Positions 31,415 to 41,205 of a stretch of DNA of 64,000 nt are shown here, piece after piece. Positions within the stretch are counted from its first letter, which is position 1, and every line of letters starts with the position of its first letter. Location: assembly GCA_030847615.1 (NCBI GenBank), contig JAUMIR010000001.1, positions 31,991,501 through 32,055,500 of the forward strand, in the 5' to 3' direction. The notes beneath the pieces were generated by a model. That model saw nothing but the letters and a program-made list of their open reading frames with translations. It was not told the DNA's origin and did no database searches. A program made the translations under genes and the position numbers. The DNA comes from Gambelia wislizenii (taxonomy: Eukaryota; Chordata; Lepidosauria; Squamata; Crotaphytidae).

Positions 31415-33641
31415 CAGACTTGCACAACATACGGCCCGTGGACTGCTTGCAACACACCAAAAGATTTTGGGCAGCCTGCAAAAAATGTAGAGGGTGCAAG
31501 ACAGTGCGCTGGCAAAGAGGGATATGAGACTGCACCCAACATCATTCCACATGCCTGTACAGCAGACATTGGGTTTTCATGCATGCTTCTCCTTCTCCCC
31601 ACCATGCTTCTTTTGCAAACTCCTTTCCCTCTCCAGCACCTATGGAACTCCTCCTTGTCCTCCTGCATCGCCTCCCGCCTCCCTTTTCCTCACATGGGTC
31701 AGCTTAGCTAGGCCGGAGAAAAGGACAAGGGGGTGAGCCTGTAAAGGAGCTGGTTCTGTTCAACCTCCAGCCAATCATGTGCCGAAGGGAAGGTGGGCCG
31801 CTCCTGCACACTAGGTTCGCCTGTGTGTGTGCCTGGCCTCTGGTTGCTAGCCATGCTTCCCTGCCTTTCCCTTCCATGCTCTGTCTTTGTCTTGGGAGGA
31901 GGGGGAGAAGGCACCCCACTGCCAGGGAGGGAATTTCCCTTGTTGCTTTGGGTGGCTGCACAGCCAGGGCAGGGAGCGAAGAGGGGAGGGGAGGAAGGAA
32001 GGGGGGGCACTGTGTGAGGAAAGAATGACCCCTGCCTGCAAAAATCTTGGCTCCTTTAGAAAATAAAAGAAGCAAGGAAGCAGTCCCCTTCCCCTGTTTT
32101 GAAGGCCATTTTGGATGTGGGTCTTGCTGTGTGTGTGTTTTGAGTGAAGCCCCCTTTCCCAGCCTAAGGTTAGGACTCTGCTTCAGCCCAGGGCTTGAGA
32201 GAAAGATAGGATAGTGTGGGTGGGGGAAGTGGAAACCTTCTCACTCCTCTGAAATCACTGGCCAGGGGGACCATAAGTGTATGCCAATAGTTTCCCATTT
32301 TGGATACCAATCGGAGGTAAGTGTTGCTGGGCTAAGATAGGAGTGGTACACCTCCGCTTGTCTCATGCCCATTCTGTGGTACAAAGGGGAGCCTTTCATT
32401 GCTCTTTCATTGCTTTGCGAAGTCCTTTCGGAAGTTTAACTTGACTGTATAAAAAGAGCTGAGGCAATGCAGAGCCCTCCTGCCCCATAATTTGATTCTT
32501 AAGAGCTCCATGCTGTTGGCTCTTCCTTCGCTCCTATTAGAAAATGGCTGGTAGCCTTCGTGTTGTTGGGTCCAGGATGAGGGGAGGAAAGAAAAAATAT
32601 TTCAGAATTACCCCTCCCTTACATTACGTTGCTATTGTGATCTGCTCTCTTGCCCTTTTCAACATGTTGGAAAGTTGAAAGGGGTAAGCGTTCTTATCAT
32701 ATCTGTATCTCTGGTATCCCCTCTGGTATGTGCTTGAGAAACCGCTGTAAAGCTTGCTTTGGATATGAAATCTCCTCTTCAAACACTTGCTTAAGCTGCT
32801 TGTTAGCCTTCAAGTTGCATGTATACAGAAGTGTGAGATTAATACATGTGTATCATTAGGAGTTTCACTCTCTGGACCTTATCAGACGCACTAAATACGG
32901 CAGCACAACAACGCCACATAAACTCAAAAGGGCACACATATCAGACGAAGTTGCCCTTTCACATTTATGTACTGAAGCCGTCAATTGATTTCCCCATGGA
33001 ACTTTAGTGCCGGCATTGCCAGCGTGTGAAACTTCATACCATTATACTCGTGTGAATGCAGCGTCAATGGCCAGTCTGGCCAGAACACTTCCAGGTGATA
33101 TTGTGACATCCAGGTAAGTGATGCACTTTTTATGATCCTCCCTGAGTTACTTGTAAGTTCCTAAGTGTGTGTATGTGCTTTAAAAAACTTTTTCTGTGTT
33201 GTTTTTGTTTGTTTGTTTTTAATTTCCTGCATGAGCGCACGGGATTTTGAATGAGGAAGTGAATGAGGAAGCCTTTGCCAGGAAAGCAAGGTAGGTGCAG
33301 CATGGGGAGTTCTTTTACCAGCATAAAACCAGCAAAGTTATGCCAGCAAAAGAACGGACTTTGGGGGGATGAAAGTCCTCTGTGGAGAGCCCTTTACTGT
33401 TATAATATGTGAAGTCTCTCAATGGTTCTTAAGTATGGATAGCTGCCGAGGTGTGTGCATGCATGTGTCTGTGTAATTTTTTTTATATTCCCAGGTTTCT
33501 CACTCTCGCACTCACCCTGAGCCCAATGTATGTTTTCACTACAGTTGCTATTTTTGCTCCAGTATGTGTGAAATATGGCCTAAGATTAAAATAACAACAG
33601 CACACACAAAGATCTGACGTTACTTGTACTGTGCAGCAGTT

Positions 33642-33924
33642 TATTGAAATAATCACAGAGAAACCAAGCCTTCAAGACTTCTACAAGAGTTTGGACAAGG
33701 GAAAGTTTAAAAATTGGTGAGATGGTGCTTTACAGGTTTTCAGCATATTCGGGAGTACCTGCATATGTGAACAAACCTTCTCCATCATGAGTTTGAATAA
33801 AAACAAGCAACAAGTAACTCAAACTGATGAATGCTTGGAAGATATTTTGGAAACATCGATTTCAAACATGATTTCAGAGTACGATAAACTGATTGCTGAT
33901 AAGAAGTGTAATATATCCCATTAA
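33642..33924 (+). pseudogene. hAT transposase C-terminal region
   Basis: The plus strand encodes ITEKPSLQDFYKSLDKGKFK, a stop, then FGSTCICEQTFSIMSLNKNK and the acidic/helical tail ending KKCNISH with TAA at 33922-33924. The FGSTYxCEQxFS block is the conserved hAT dimerisation region. At least one in-frame stop disables it. Confidence 0.8.
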
Positions 33925-34047
33925 CTAAATGTGAATCGTAAGAAAACCTGAAAAATGTACTAAAACTTGTACCATTTAGCAAAGTAATTTTTTAAACATT
34001 AATGTGATTTCATGATAAATAAAAATCTTAAGTAATAAGTGTAATTA

Positions 34048-34278
34048 CAGTTGTCCCTTCATATTCGCTTGGCTTTGGTTCCAGGACCCACCATGGATAC
34101 CTAAATCCGTGAATACTCAAGTCCCATTGTATGCAATGGCATAGCAAAATGGTGTCCCTTATATAAAATGGCAAAATCAAGGTTTGCTTTTTGGATTATT
34201 ATTTTTTTAAAGAATATTTTCAAGCTGTGAATACTTAAATCCATGGATACCAAATTCATGGATATGGAGGGACAACTG
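34048..34278 (+). mobile_element. Tigger/MER2-like MITE (family P1)
   Basis: TA-flanked; starts CAGTTGTCCCTTCATATTCG and ends GGAGGGACAACTG. The first part follows MER2 order (ggttccaggacccaccatgg, aatactcaagtccc). It lies inside the 3' region of the hAT element, opposite in orientation to the other P1 copies. Confidence 0.9.
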
Positions 34279-34827
34279 TAATTGATCTGCGGCCTGAAGA
34301 AGTTTAGCCTATTTTAATTTTGGCCTCTGCCTACTGCCAAGTTATGCAGGTCTGGTTTAGCCCTTGTAGTTCAGGATTCAGGAGCTTTGTGTGGTGGGCA
34401 GAACAGGAATATTCCAGAGCATTTCCAGGAAGATAAGATAGAAGAGGACGAAAGCTGCCAGGTATGAGGATTTACTGCTAGTTATTATTAAACATGCTAT
34501 TAGTAAACATGTTATTAACCACTAATTGTTCAGTTGTTCAATAATAGCTTTCAAATTTTCTGTTTAACCTTGGCACATAATTGCTGGCGGTGGTGTAGTG
34601 GTTGTGTTGATTGCATTCTACAGCCATTCTTTTGGAGATAAGGGAAAATCATAAAGAACATCTAGTTTAATTTGTGTAATTTGTTTTGTAATTGTGTTTT
34701 ATAGTCTAATGTTTATTATTCCTTCCTTTTCTGTGCATGTGCTTATGTATACACTTATTTTAGATTGTACACCTTTGGCAGGACCCAATGTTTTGTTTTG
34801 TTTGCTTGTTTTAATTGTAGAATCATA

Positions 34828-35118
34828 GGACTTTTTCAGACGGGGGAAAAAAATCCCTGAGGAGGTTGGGAGAAGAATGGGGCTGTTGCACTTACAGAGC
34901 CCTGTTTCAGATAATGCAGTTCTCCTCCGTCCTCCTCCCGACCTTTCCCAGTGCTGCGGGCACCACTTTTTAGTGATGGAAAACCAGTAGCATGGGGGAA
35001 GGTTGGGAGGAGCTCGGAGGAGGACAGGGCTGTCTGAAATGGGGCTCTGTAAGCGGGACAGCTCCATTCTTCTCCTGACCTCCTCAGGGTTTTTTCCCCT
35101 TCCCATCTGAAAAAGTCC
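34828..35118. mobile_element. Foldback MITE 'T3' with ~50-bp TIRs, in a CR1 tail
   Basis: GGACTTTTTCAGACGGGGG... at the left is matched in reverse by ...CCCATCTGAAAAAGTCC at the right, and the match extends through the gaggaggt and gagaagaatgg blocks. CR1 tail sequence (tagaatcata and gagttggaa) lies on either side, so the element inserted into the CR1 3' end. Flanking ATA/AGA may be a 3-bp TSD with one change. Confidence 0.75.
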
Positions 35119-35240
35119 AGAGAGTTGGAAAAGACCACGAGGGCCATCTAGTCCAACCCCCTGCCCTGCAGGAATACACAAAGCATCCCTGACAGATGAC
35201 CATCCAGCCTCTGTTTAAAAACCTCCAAAGAAGGAACACT
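35119..35240 (-). mobile_element. CR1 3' end fragment
   Basis: gagttggaaaagaccacgag ... catccctgacagatgaccat is the antisense CR1 3' region; the outermost bases (about 34815-34827) lie beyond the T3 insertion. Confidence 0.8.
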
Positions 35241-35619
35241 TGTTTTAATGTAAAGCACTAGGTACATAGATGGTGCTATATAAATAAATGATAATAATAA
35301 TGATGATAGTTCTGGCAGGCCAATGCAGATTTTTTTTTTAAATTGCATTTTTAAAATGGGCCTTTAAAAAAAGTGTTATTGTTTACTTTTATATTTTTTA
35401 CAACTTTATTTTTTTTAAAAAAAATTCATGTACATTTTGGTTTCAGAAGAAGAGTACACCAGCACGACCACCAATAATTAAATAAATAAAGGCTGCTTCA
35501 GCTCTCTGACATTGCTGTTCTCCAAAGTGCCTTTAGACCTGAGCTAAAATTAGAGCTTGCTCCTGAAATGAATACAGTTGCTCTTCAATCAGCAGGCTGC
35601 AAATTGAACAATAAATTCT
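35241..35619. other. No gene seen; LINE-tail-like and AT-rich sequence
   Basis: A LINE/SINE-tail trace (ggtgctatataaataaatga) with a (ATA)n-like tract lies at about 35260-35310, followed by T/A homopolymer runs. Confidence 0.5.
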
Positions 35620-36009
35620 TCTCTCATATATTTCATGCCAAATTAGCCTGAAGTGAGAGAGGGATGATTTATGTCTTGCCATGTCTAAGGTTAGAGGCTG
35701 GAGCAATAATAGTTTTATTCATCCTCGCTACAGTTCCTTTTCCTTGACACTGTTGCCTTCATCTACCTCTGTTTTGGTAGCAGGGGATTCAGTGCATCAG
35801 ACCTCTCCAGTGCATAGCTTGAAGACCTCTCAATCCACCCACTCCAAATCTGGGCACAAGAGACTGTTGTTCAGCATCGAAGGAGAAAAAGGACTCTAAA
35901 CCTAAGGAGAAGAAGAGGTCTAAGCATTCTAGGCTGCCTTGGGGTCAGCAGGTTCTCCAGAATGTATACCAACAACGCAAGCTGTTTCAGTACTGACTGC
36001 TGTGACTCA

Positions 36010-36233
36010 GGAGATTTTCACACTACACTTTTATTGTGTTACTATTCCACTTTAACTGCTCTGACTTCCTCCTGTGGAATTCTGGGGTTTGTAGTTTAGT
36101 GAGGCCTAAGATCTCTCTGGCTGAGAGTTGTAAATGCCCCTCCCTGAACTGCAAATCCCAGGATTCCACAGGAGGCAGCCATAGCAAATAAACTGGAATA
36201 GTAACACTATAACAGTGTAGTGTGAAAATCTCC
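36010..36233. mobile_element. Foldback MITE, TIR GGAGATTTTCACAC, TSD TCA
   Basis: The ends GGAGATTTTCACACTACAC and GTGTAGTGTGAAAATCTCC are exact inverted repeats, and the match continues through gttactattcca. TCA flanks both sides. The interior holds a palindromic pair of tctggggtttgtag and gcaaatcccaggatt type. Confidence 0.85.
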
Positions 36234-36486
36234 TCAGTCAGAAGCACTGTTGGTACCAAGTGCTACTGATTCCAAGCCTCTTTCTGTACAGGACATGAAA
36301 ACATTTCTAGCAGAATGTGCCCACTCTGCAAACTTCCTCTCCTCCTCATTCCATTTCTGCATCTCACACTGCTGTTTCTGCTGCTCATTGTGGCTCTCCT
36401 AGATACAGGCCCCTACCACCTTCACCTAAACAAGACAGATCTACTTCTCAGAGGGAACGGTCCTATGCATCCTCTCTCTTCTTATA

Positions 36487-36797
36487 GGACATTATCAGAT
36501 GTGGGGGGATACAGCCAAAAGATGTGTTCCCAACTGTGTCAGAAGAGTGCTAGGAGAACAGAAAGGGCGACATTACCAGACGCCCGCGTCCTTCAGCCAT
36601 TCCCGGGGCATAGTGCTGCTGTGGACGAGACTTCCCTTTTTCATTGATGGGGACAAGCCACCAATAAAAAGGGACACCTTACTCACGTCCACGCTACACC
36701 CCTGGGATGCTGGAAGATGGTGTTGTCTGATAATCTCACCCCTTCCTGTTCTCCTAGTGATCTTCTGACATAGTTTTTGCTATGTCTGATAATCTCC
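36487..36797. mobile_element. Harbinger-like MITE 'T2' copy, TSD ATA
   Basis: Starts GGACATTATCAGATG and ends TGTCTGATAATCTCC; ATA flanks both sides (36484-36486, 36798-36800). Related to 50027-50644 and 62705-63257 by the GGAGATTATCAGA terminus. Without it the surrounding ORF1-like frame is continuous. Confidence 0.8.
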
Positions 36798-37145
36798 ATA
36801 GAGATTACTGGTGCCAAGAAGACTGGTCCTATACGTCTGTCTCTTGCATGGATTGATAACAACAGGAATACCTGGAAAGAATCTTCCCGATCATACCATT
36901 CTTTTCTGCATCTTATTGAGATCACTATCATTACTATGAGTTCACCCACTATCGCTCTTTGCACTGTTCTCTGTATTCTCAGTAAGAAGTTGCTCAAGTA
37001 AGCAACCTGTCCTTCCTGTTTCATATATTTCATACTAAATTAGCCTAAAACGAGAGAGGGATGATTTATGTCTTGCCAGGTCTAAGGTTAGAAGCTGGAG
37101 CAATAAGAGAAAATATTTTGTTTATCTTCTCTACAGTCCCTTTGC

Positions 37146-37624
37146 ACATGATTTCAACTTGATGGCCACAACAGCACAAACAGTTCTTTCTAGCCATAGG
37201 GACTGAATGGTCAAGAGCAGGGGTAGAAAACGTTTAGCTTTCCAGATTGTTTTGACCAATAGCTCCCTTCAGCCATACTCATCTATGTTAAGGAAGTGTA
37301 GGGGTTTTATAGGGTTGTCAGAATGAAGACTGGAGATGGCTCCTGTCTCTATAATGGTGGTGAAGAAAAGTGAATTTCATCAGGTGGTATGTGTTACTGA
37401 GTTATGTGGCAAGCAACACCAGCTGAAATCTACTCTTCTTCACAACCATTAAGTACAGGGCCCCTCAATAGAGTCTGGTAACCCTAGTAGTCTGATACAT
37501 TTGGATGGCTCTAGCTTGGTGTTGATTACTTAGCATCTTCCATTAGCAAGAGATTAGCAATAAATCGGATATCACTCCCTGCCAATTCTTTCCCAGACCT
37601 TCGGAAAATTACATTTTAAACTGT
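37146..37624. other. No gene seen; hAT MITE scrap
   Basis: gcaggggtagaaaacgttta ... ccagattgttttgaccaata at about 37217-37280 resembles one arm of a hAT-type MITE. No other feature was recognised. Confidence 0.4.
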
Positions 37625-37990
37625 GGGCTTGTATATATGGCAAAACTACTCCTCATAGAATTCGAGGAGAATATGTTTTGTGTAAATAGGATCCCACATC
37701 AATCCACCATATTCGGAGGGAGGGGGGCCAAAAATGCCAAATAATCCTCAGGAAAGGTCTTTGTGGCTTTCCCCATAATATTTAAAGACCTCCAAAGGAA
37801 ATGCACATTCCTACTCGTTGGGACAACCGATTCACTATGCTGTGCATTCTTGATAAGAAAAGAAGTGAAAAGTTGATTAGTGGGATGTGTGCAGGGGGTG
37901 GAGCCTGGTGGCAATGCAAGTGCCCGGAACTGCCATGTTGGATTTTTGCCATAGCAATTGTGCACTGAGGCGATGAAAAAGCCTTTTTTT
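37625..37990. mobile_element. T1 element, partial copy
   Basis: Begins GGGCTTGTATATATGG at 37625 and carries tactcctcatagaattcgag, ggagggaggggggcc and gccatgttggatttttgcc as at 58997. It is cut at about 37990 by the Penelope-like element. Confidence 0.75.
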
Positions 37991-38198
37991 CTGTGTGAAG
38001 TCGAAGGCTTTCACAGGTGGCATCCATAGATTTTCCTTGGGTTTTTTCCAGGCTGTGAGGCCGTGTTCTGGAATTGTTTCTTTCTGACATTTCGCCTGCA
38101 TCTGTGGCTGGCATCCTCAGAGATGGTTGGGTAGGTGGTGTGTGTGGAGTTTATATGCTGTGAACCCCTGTTGAGGAGTATATGTAAATTTGTGTAAT

Positions 38199-38648
38199 TT
38201 AATGGTTAGTTTCTGGGTATAGAAATTCAAGGCTTGTTATTTTCTGTTTGGCTAATGTTGGTTGATGCGCCATTATCTCCTGGGAATCCCCCTGTCCCTG
38301 GGTGGAATTCCTTTGGAAGTGCTGAGTTTTGATTCTATTGTATTTCAAAACTGGGAGCCAGATTTTGTTTACTTTTAAGGTTTCTTCTTTCCTGTTGAAG
38401 TTGTCCAGGTGTTTGTGGATTTCAATAGCTTCTCTGTGCATTCTGACATGATAGTTGTTGGCCTGGTCTAGAATTTCTGTGTTTTCAAATAGCATTTTGT
38501 GTCCAGGATGGTTTATAACATGTTCTGCTACTGCTGATTTTTCTGGCTGGCCCAGTCTGCAGTGTCTCTCATGTTCCTTGATTCGTGTTTGCACACTGCG
38601 TTTAGTGGTCCCTATGTAAACTTGTCCACAGCTGAATGGTATGTGGTA
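38199..38648 (-). pseudogene. Penelope-like GIY-YIG endonuclease domain
   Basis: The minus strand encodes YHIPFSCGQVYIGTTKRSVQ then TRIKEHERHCRLGQPEKSAV, EHVINHPGHKMLFENTEIL and HREAIEIHKHLDNFNRKEE. The VYIG (YIG) motif, the Arg of TRIKEH and the Glu of REAIEI correspond to the catalytic core of Penelope-type GIY-YIG nucleases. The frame is open for about 130 residues from 38594 to 38199. RT sequence is missing here, apart from the inverted piece next door. Confidence 0.85.
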
Positions 38649-38650
38649 AT

Positions 38651-38868
38651 GAAGGAATGAAGGAATGAAGAAGAAAAACAGCCACCCAAAGGGAAGGTAT
38701 TTTTACCATAAATCAAAGGACAGAATAGGGAAACTGATGAGGAAAAACAACCTCCAAACAATCTATAGACCAACAACAAAAAAATAAAAATAAAAATAAA
38801 AATCCAAGCAATGCTGCGCTCAGTGATGGATAAAAGAGACCCTCTCACAGCTGCTGGAGTTTACCACA
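38651..38868 (+). pseudogene. Inverted Penelope segment between RT and endonuclease
   Basis: The plus strand encodes SKDRIGKLMRKNNLQTIY and, after an (AAAAT)n tract, MLRSVMDKRDPLTAAGVYHI, the residues that normally precede the IPxxCGxVYIG of the endonuclease. CR1 sequence begins immediately after. Confidence 0.7.
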
Positions 38869-39945
38869 TACCAAGGTGCAACAGTTAGGTGGATCTGTAC
38901 TTGGTTGATGGACTGAACCCAAAGGATAGTCACCAATGGCTCCTCTTCATCCTGGAGAGAAGTGACCAGTGGGGTGCCACAGGGTTCTGTCCTGGGCCCA
39001 GTGCTATTCAATATCTTTATCAATGACTTGGACGAGAGAATAGAGGGCATGCTTATCAAGTTTGCAGATGACACCAAATTAGGAGGGCTAGCTAATACCC
39101 TACAGTATAGGATGAGAATTCAAAATGACCTCAACAGATTAGAAAGCTGGGCCAAAATTAACAAAATGAATTTCAACAGTGAGAAATGTAGGATACTACA
39201 CTTAGGCAGTAAAAATGAAAAGCACAGATATAGGATGGGTGACACCTGGCTTGATGGCAGTACATGCAAAAAGGGATCTAGGAGTCTTAGTGGATCACAA
39301 ACTAAACATGAGTCAGCAGTGTGATACAGCAGCTAAAAAAGCCAATGTGATTCAAGGCTGCATTAATAGCAGTATAGTGTCTAGATCAAGGGAAGAAATA
39401 GTGTCACTCTATTCTGCTTTAGTCAGACCTCACCTGGAATACTGTGTCCACTTCTGGGCACCACATTCAGGAAGGATATTTAGAAGCTGGAATGTGTCCA
39501 GAGGAGGGCAACCAGGATGGTGGGAGGTCTGGAAGCCATGCCCAATGAGGAATGGCTTAGGGAGTTGGGTATATTTAGCCTGGAGAAGAGAAGGTTAAGA
39601 GGGGACATGATAGCCATGTTTAAATATTTGAAGGGATGTCATACTGAGGATGGAGTAAGCTTGTTTTATGAGGCCCCAGAGACAAGGACATGGAGCAATG
39701 GACTGAAACTACAGGAAAAGAGATTCCATCTAAACATTAGGAAGAACTTCCTGAGAGAGCTGTTTGGCAGTGGAATGCACTGCCTTGTAGTGTGGTGGAG
39801 TCTCCTTTGGAGGTTTTTAAACAGAGGCTGGATGGCCATCTGTCAAGAATGCTTTGATTGTTTATTCCTGCATCGCATGGTTTATTCCTGCATGGACTGG
39901 ATGGCCCTTGTTGTCTCTTGCAATTCTATGATTCTATGAATATAG
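38866..39945 (+). pseudogene. CR1 LINE fragment: RT palm to 3' end
   Basis: Frames give [20 protein letters not shown], then FADDTKLGGLANT with an intact FADD active site, [73 protein letters not shown] and LNIRKNFL. Frameshifts at about 39260 and 39480-39520 split it over three frames. The 3' end (tgcaattctatgattctatg) is present. It is 5'-truncated at the Penelope junction. Confidence 0.85.
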
Positions 39946-40197
39946 TGCTATAACCATGTAGTGTGATGTTTCTAAGCTTTGTTCTATTCTCAACCTGTTG
40001 TTATTGTTCAGAATGTCAGCAGTGGCATAAAACAAGTGGGGGAGGTCAGGATACTAGTGCCACGGAGGGAATGGGCAAACGAAACCACAACTGTGATACC
40101 TACAAATGCTGTCTGGCTTTGAATCTAGTGAAATCTCAATTCTGCATATGGGGTGGACTGGAGAGGGATAAGAAATGTTCATGGACCTTTAAGAAGG

Positions 40198-40330
40198 GCT
40201 GGGGGGATGCGGCCCTCCAGTTGTTTTGGCCTACAGTTCCACAGTCCTTTACTGCTAGGCAGGCAAGGTGAAGCTGATGGGCAGTTGTAGGCCAAAATAC
40301 CCAGGGGCCCAAAGATTCTTCATTCCTGCC
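40198..40330. mobile_element. Foldback hAT-type MITE
   Basis: gcggccctccagttgttttggcc at the left is mirrored by gtaggccaaaatacccaggggcc at the right. Exact ends and TSD were not resolved. Confidence 0.5.
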
Positions 40331-40652
40331 ATTTTAGGGGACTGCTGTTAAAATTACAAGTTTTCCATGCTCCTCTCTGAAAATGTTGTGCCCAGCTACA
40401 AAGAAAGAAAGAAAAGCAACAATTGAAGGGATTACTGTAGAAGTTAATCATGTGTCATTAATTTTCTCCCCTCTCATCTGATGTATTCATTGGCTAATAT
40501 GTTCTTTACCATTTTAGACTGCCAGTCAGGACCAGCTGCATTTTGTCTAGTGCACAACCTTCCACAAGCAGGACTAGTTTCTCGAAAGTATGTATTTACT
40601 ATTTTGTAACATCCACCAAATAACTAAGTTACCCAGCAATTATTTCTAACAC

Positions 40653-40785
40653 ACATTGGAAGCTGCTTCTTGCAGTGTAGATGTGTAAATTGGTATTGCT
40701 TAAAACAATTTGTAAGCCGCTCTGATAGCCTTGTGGCTGAAGAGCAGGGTATAAATAACTAAATAAATAAATAAATGATTGTAAG
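40653..40785 (+). mobile_element. LINE-type 3' tail (aagccgctctga family)
   Basis: caatttgtaagccgctctga ... ggtataaataactaaataaa with an (AAAT)n end; a second copy is at 55455-55610. Confidence 0.6.
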
Positions 40786-40985
40786 TAATTGTGTAGTTTA
40801 ATTGTAATGGCTGAGTTACTTTTCTAGTTATAGAAGTGTGGTCTCACAAAGGGAGATCATTTGGTTCAAGTGCTGCCTCACAGTGTGTTGTGGATTTTGA
40901 AGAAATGCAGAATACTTAGGAGGAGAGCGGGTTTTGTACCTAGGCCAGTAGTTTGTAGCATTTGCAATGTTGCTGGGTTTTTTTA

Positions 40986-41205
40986 AAGTAATTAAGAAGT
41001 AGGTACTTTAGCAGCTTAGGGAGCTGGGTCTGTTTACCCTGGAGAAGAGAAGGTTAAGAGGGGGCATGATAGCCATGTTTAAATATTTGAAGGGATGTCA
41101 TACTGAGGATGGAGCACACTTGTTTATTACTGCAAGGCAGGGGGTTTGACTACATGGCCCTTGTGGTCTCTTCCAATTCTATGATTCTGTGATTTCTTTC
41201 TGAGA
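40986..41205 (+). mobile_element. CR1 3' fragment with internal deletion
   Basis: Encodes the [24 protein letters not shown] region, passes ggatggagcacacttgttta, then jumps to gtttgactacatggcccttg and ends ttctatgattctgtga. About 200 bp of usual CR1 sequence is missing between. Confidence 0.8.

Larger units (their letters stand above)
31415..34354 (+). mobile_element. hAT transposon remnant (Charlie/ZBED-like), 8-bp TSD
   Basis: The left end CAGACTTGCACAAC and the right end GTTATGCAGGTCTG are inverted repeats. The flanking octamers GTTTCGCC (31407-31414) and GTTTAGCC (34355-34362) differ at one site, where a CpG has been lost in the second. A transposase C-terminus lies at 33642-33924 on the plus strand. 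A Tigger MITE is inserted at 34048-34278. The 31.7-32.05 kb part is unusually GC-rich for the neighbourhood. Most of the transposase ORF is unrecognisable. Confidence 0.8.
35620..37145 (+). mobile_element. DIRS-type ORF1 (gag-like) remnant flanked by ~125-bp direct repeats
   Basis: 35620-35745 and 37017-37145 share tttcat-c-aaattagcct, gagagagggatgatttatg and ctaaggttaga-gctggagc. Between them, plus-strand frames give a Lys/Ser-rich KEKKDSKPKEKKRSKHSR (about 35880) and an Arg/Ser/Tyr-rich region interrupted by a MITE, followed by RDYWCQEDWSY. Such compositions are typical of DIRS ORF1. Two MITEs (36010-36233, 36487-36797) were inserted later. No RT is present. The DIRS label rests on composition and is less certain than for 3.15-11.2 kb. 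Confidence 0.5.
37991..38868 (-). mobile_element. Penelope-like element, 5'-inverted
   Basis: On the minus strand the 3' part (38648 down to 37991) has GIY-YIG coding followed by a 3' UTR identical in type to the foldback arms elsewhere. The adjoining 38651-38868 encodes the preceding protein segment but on the plus strand. Both pieces end at the same coding point (TACCACATACC). This geometry indicates 5' inversion during target-primed reverse transcription, as known for LINEs. Confidence 0.75.

Noticed and set aside
31704..32075. GC-rich block with several long overlapping ORFs, considered as a second CpG-island promoter
   Set aside because: It lies inside a hAT element defined by TIRs and TSD, CpGs are fewer than in the 23.4-24.1 kb region, and no exon with a convincing start and donor was seen.
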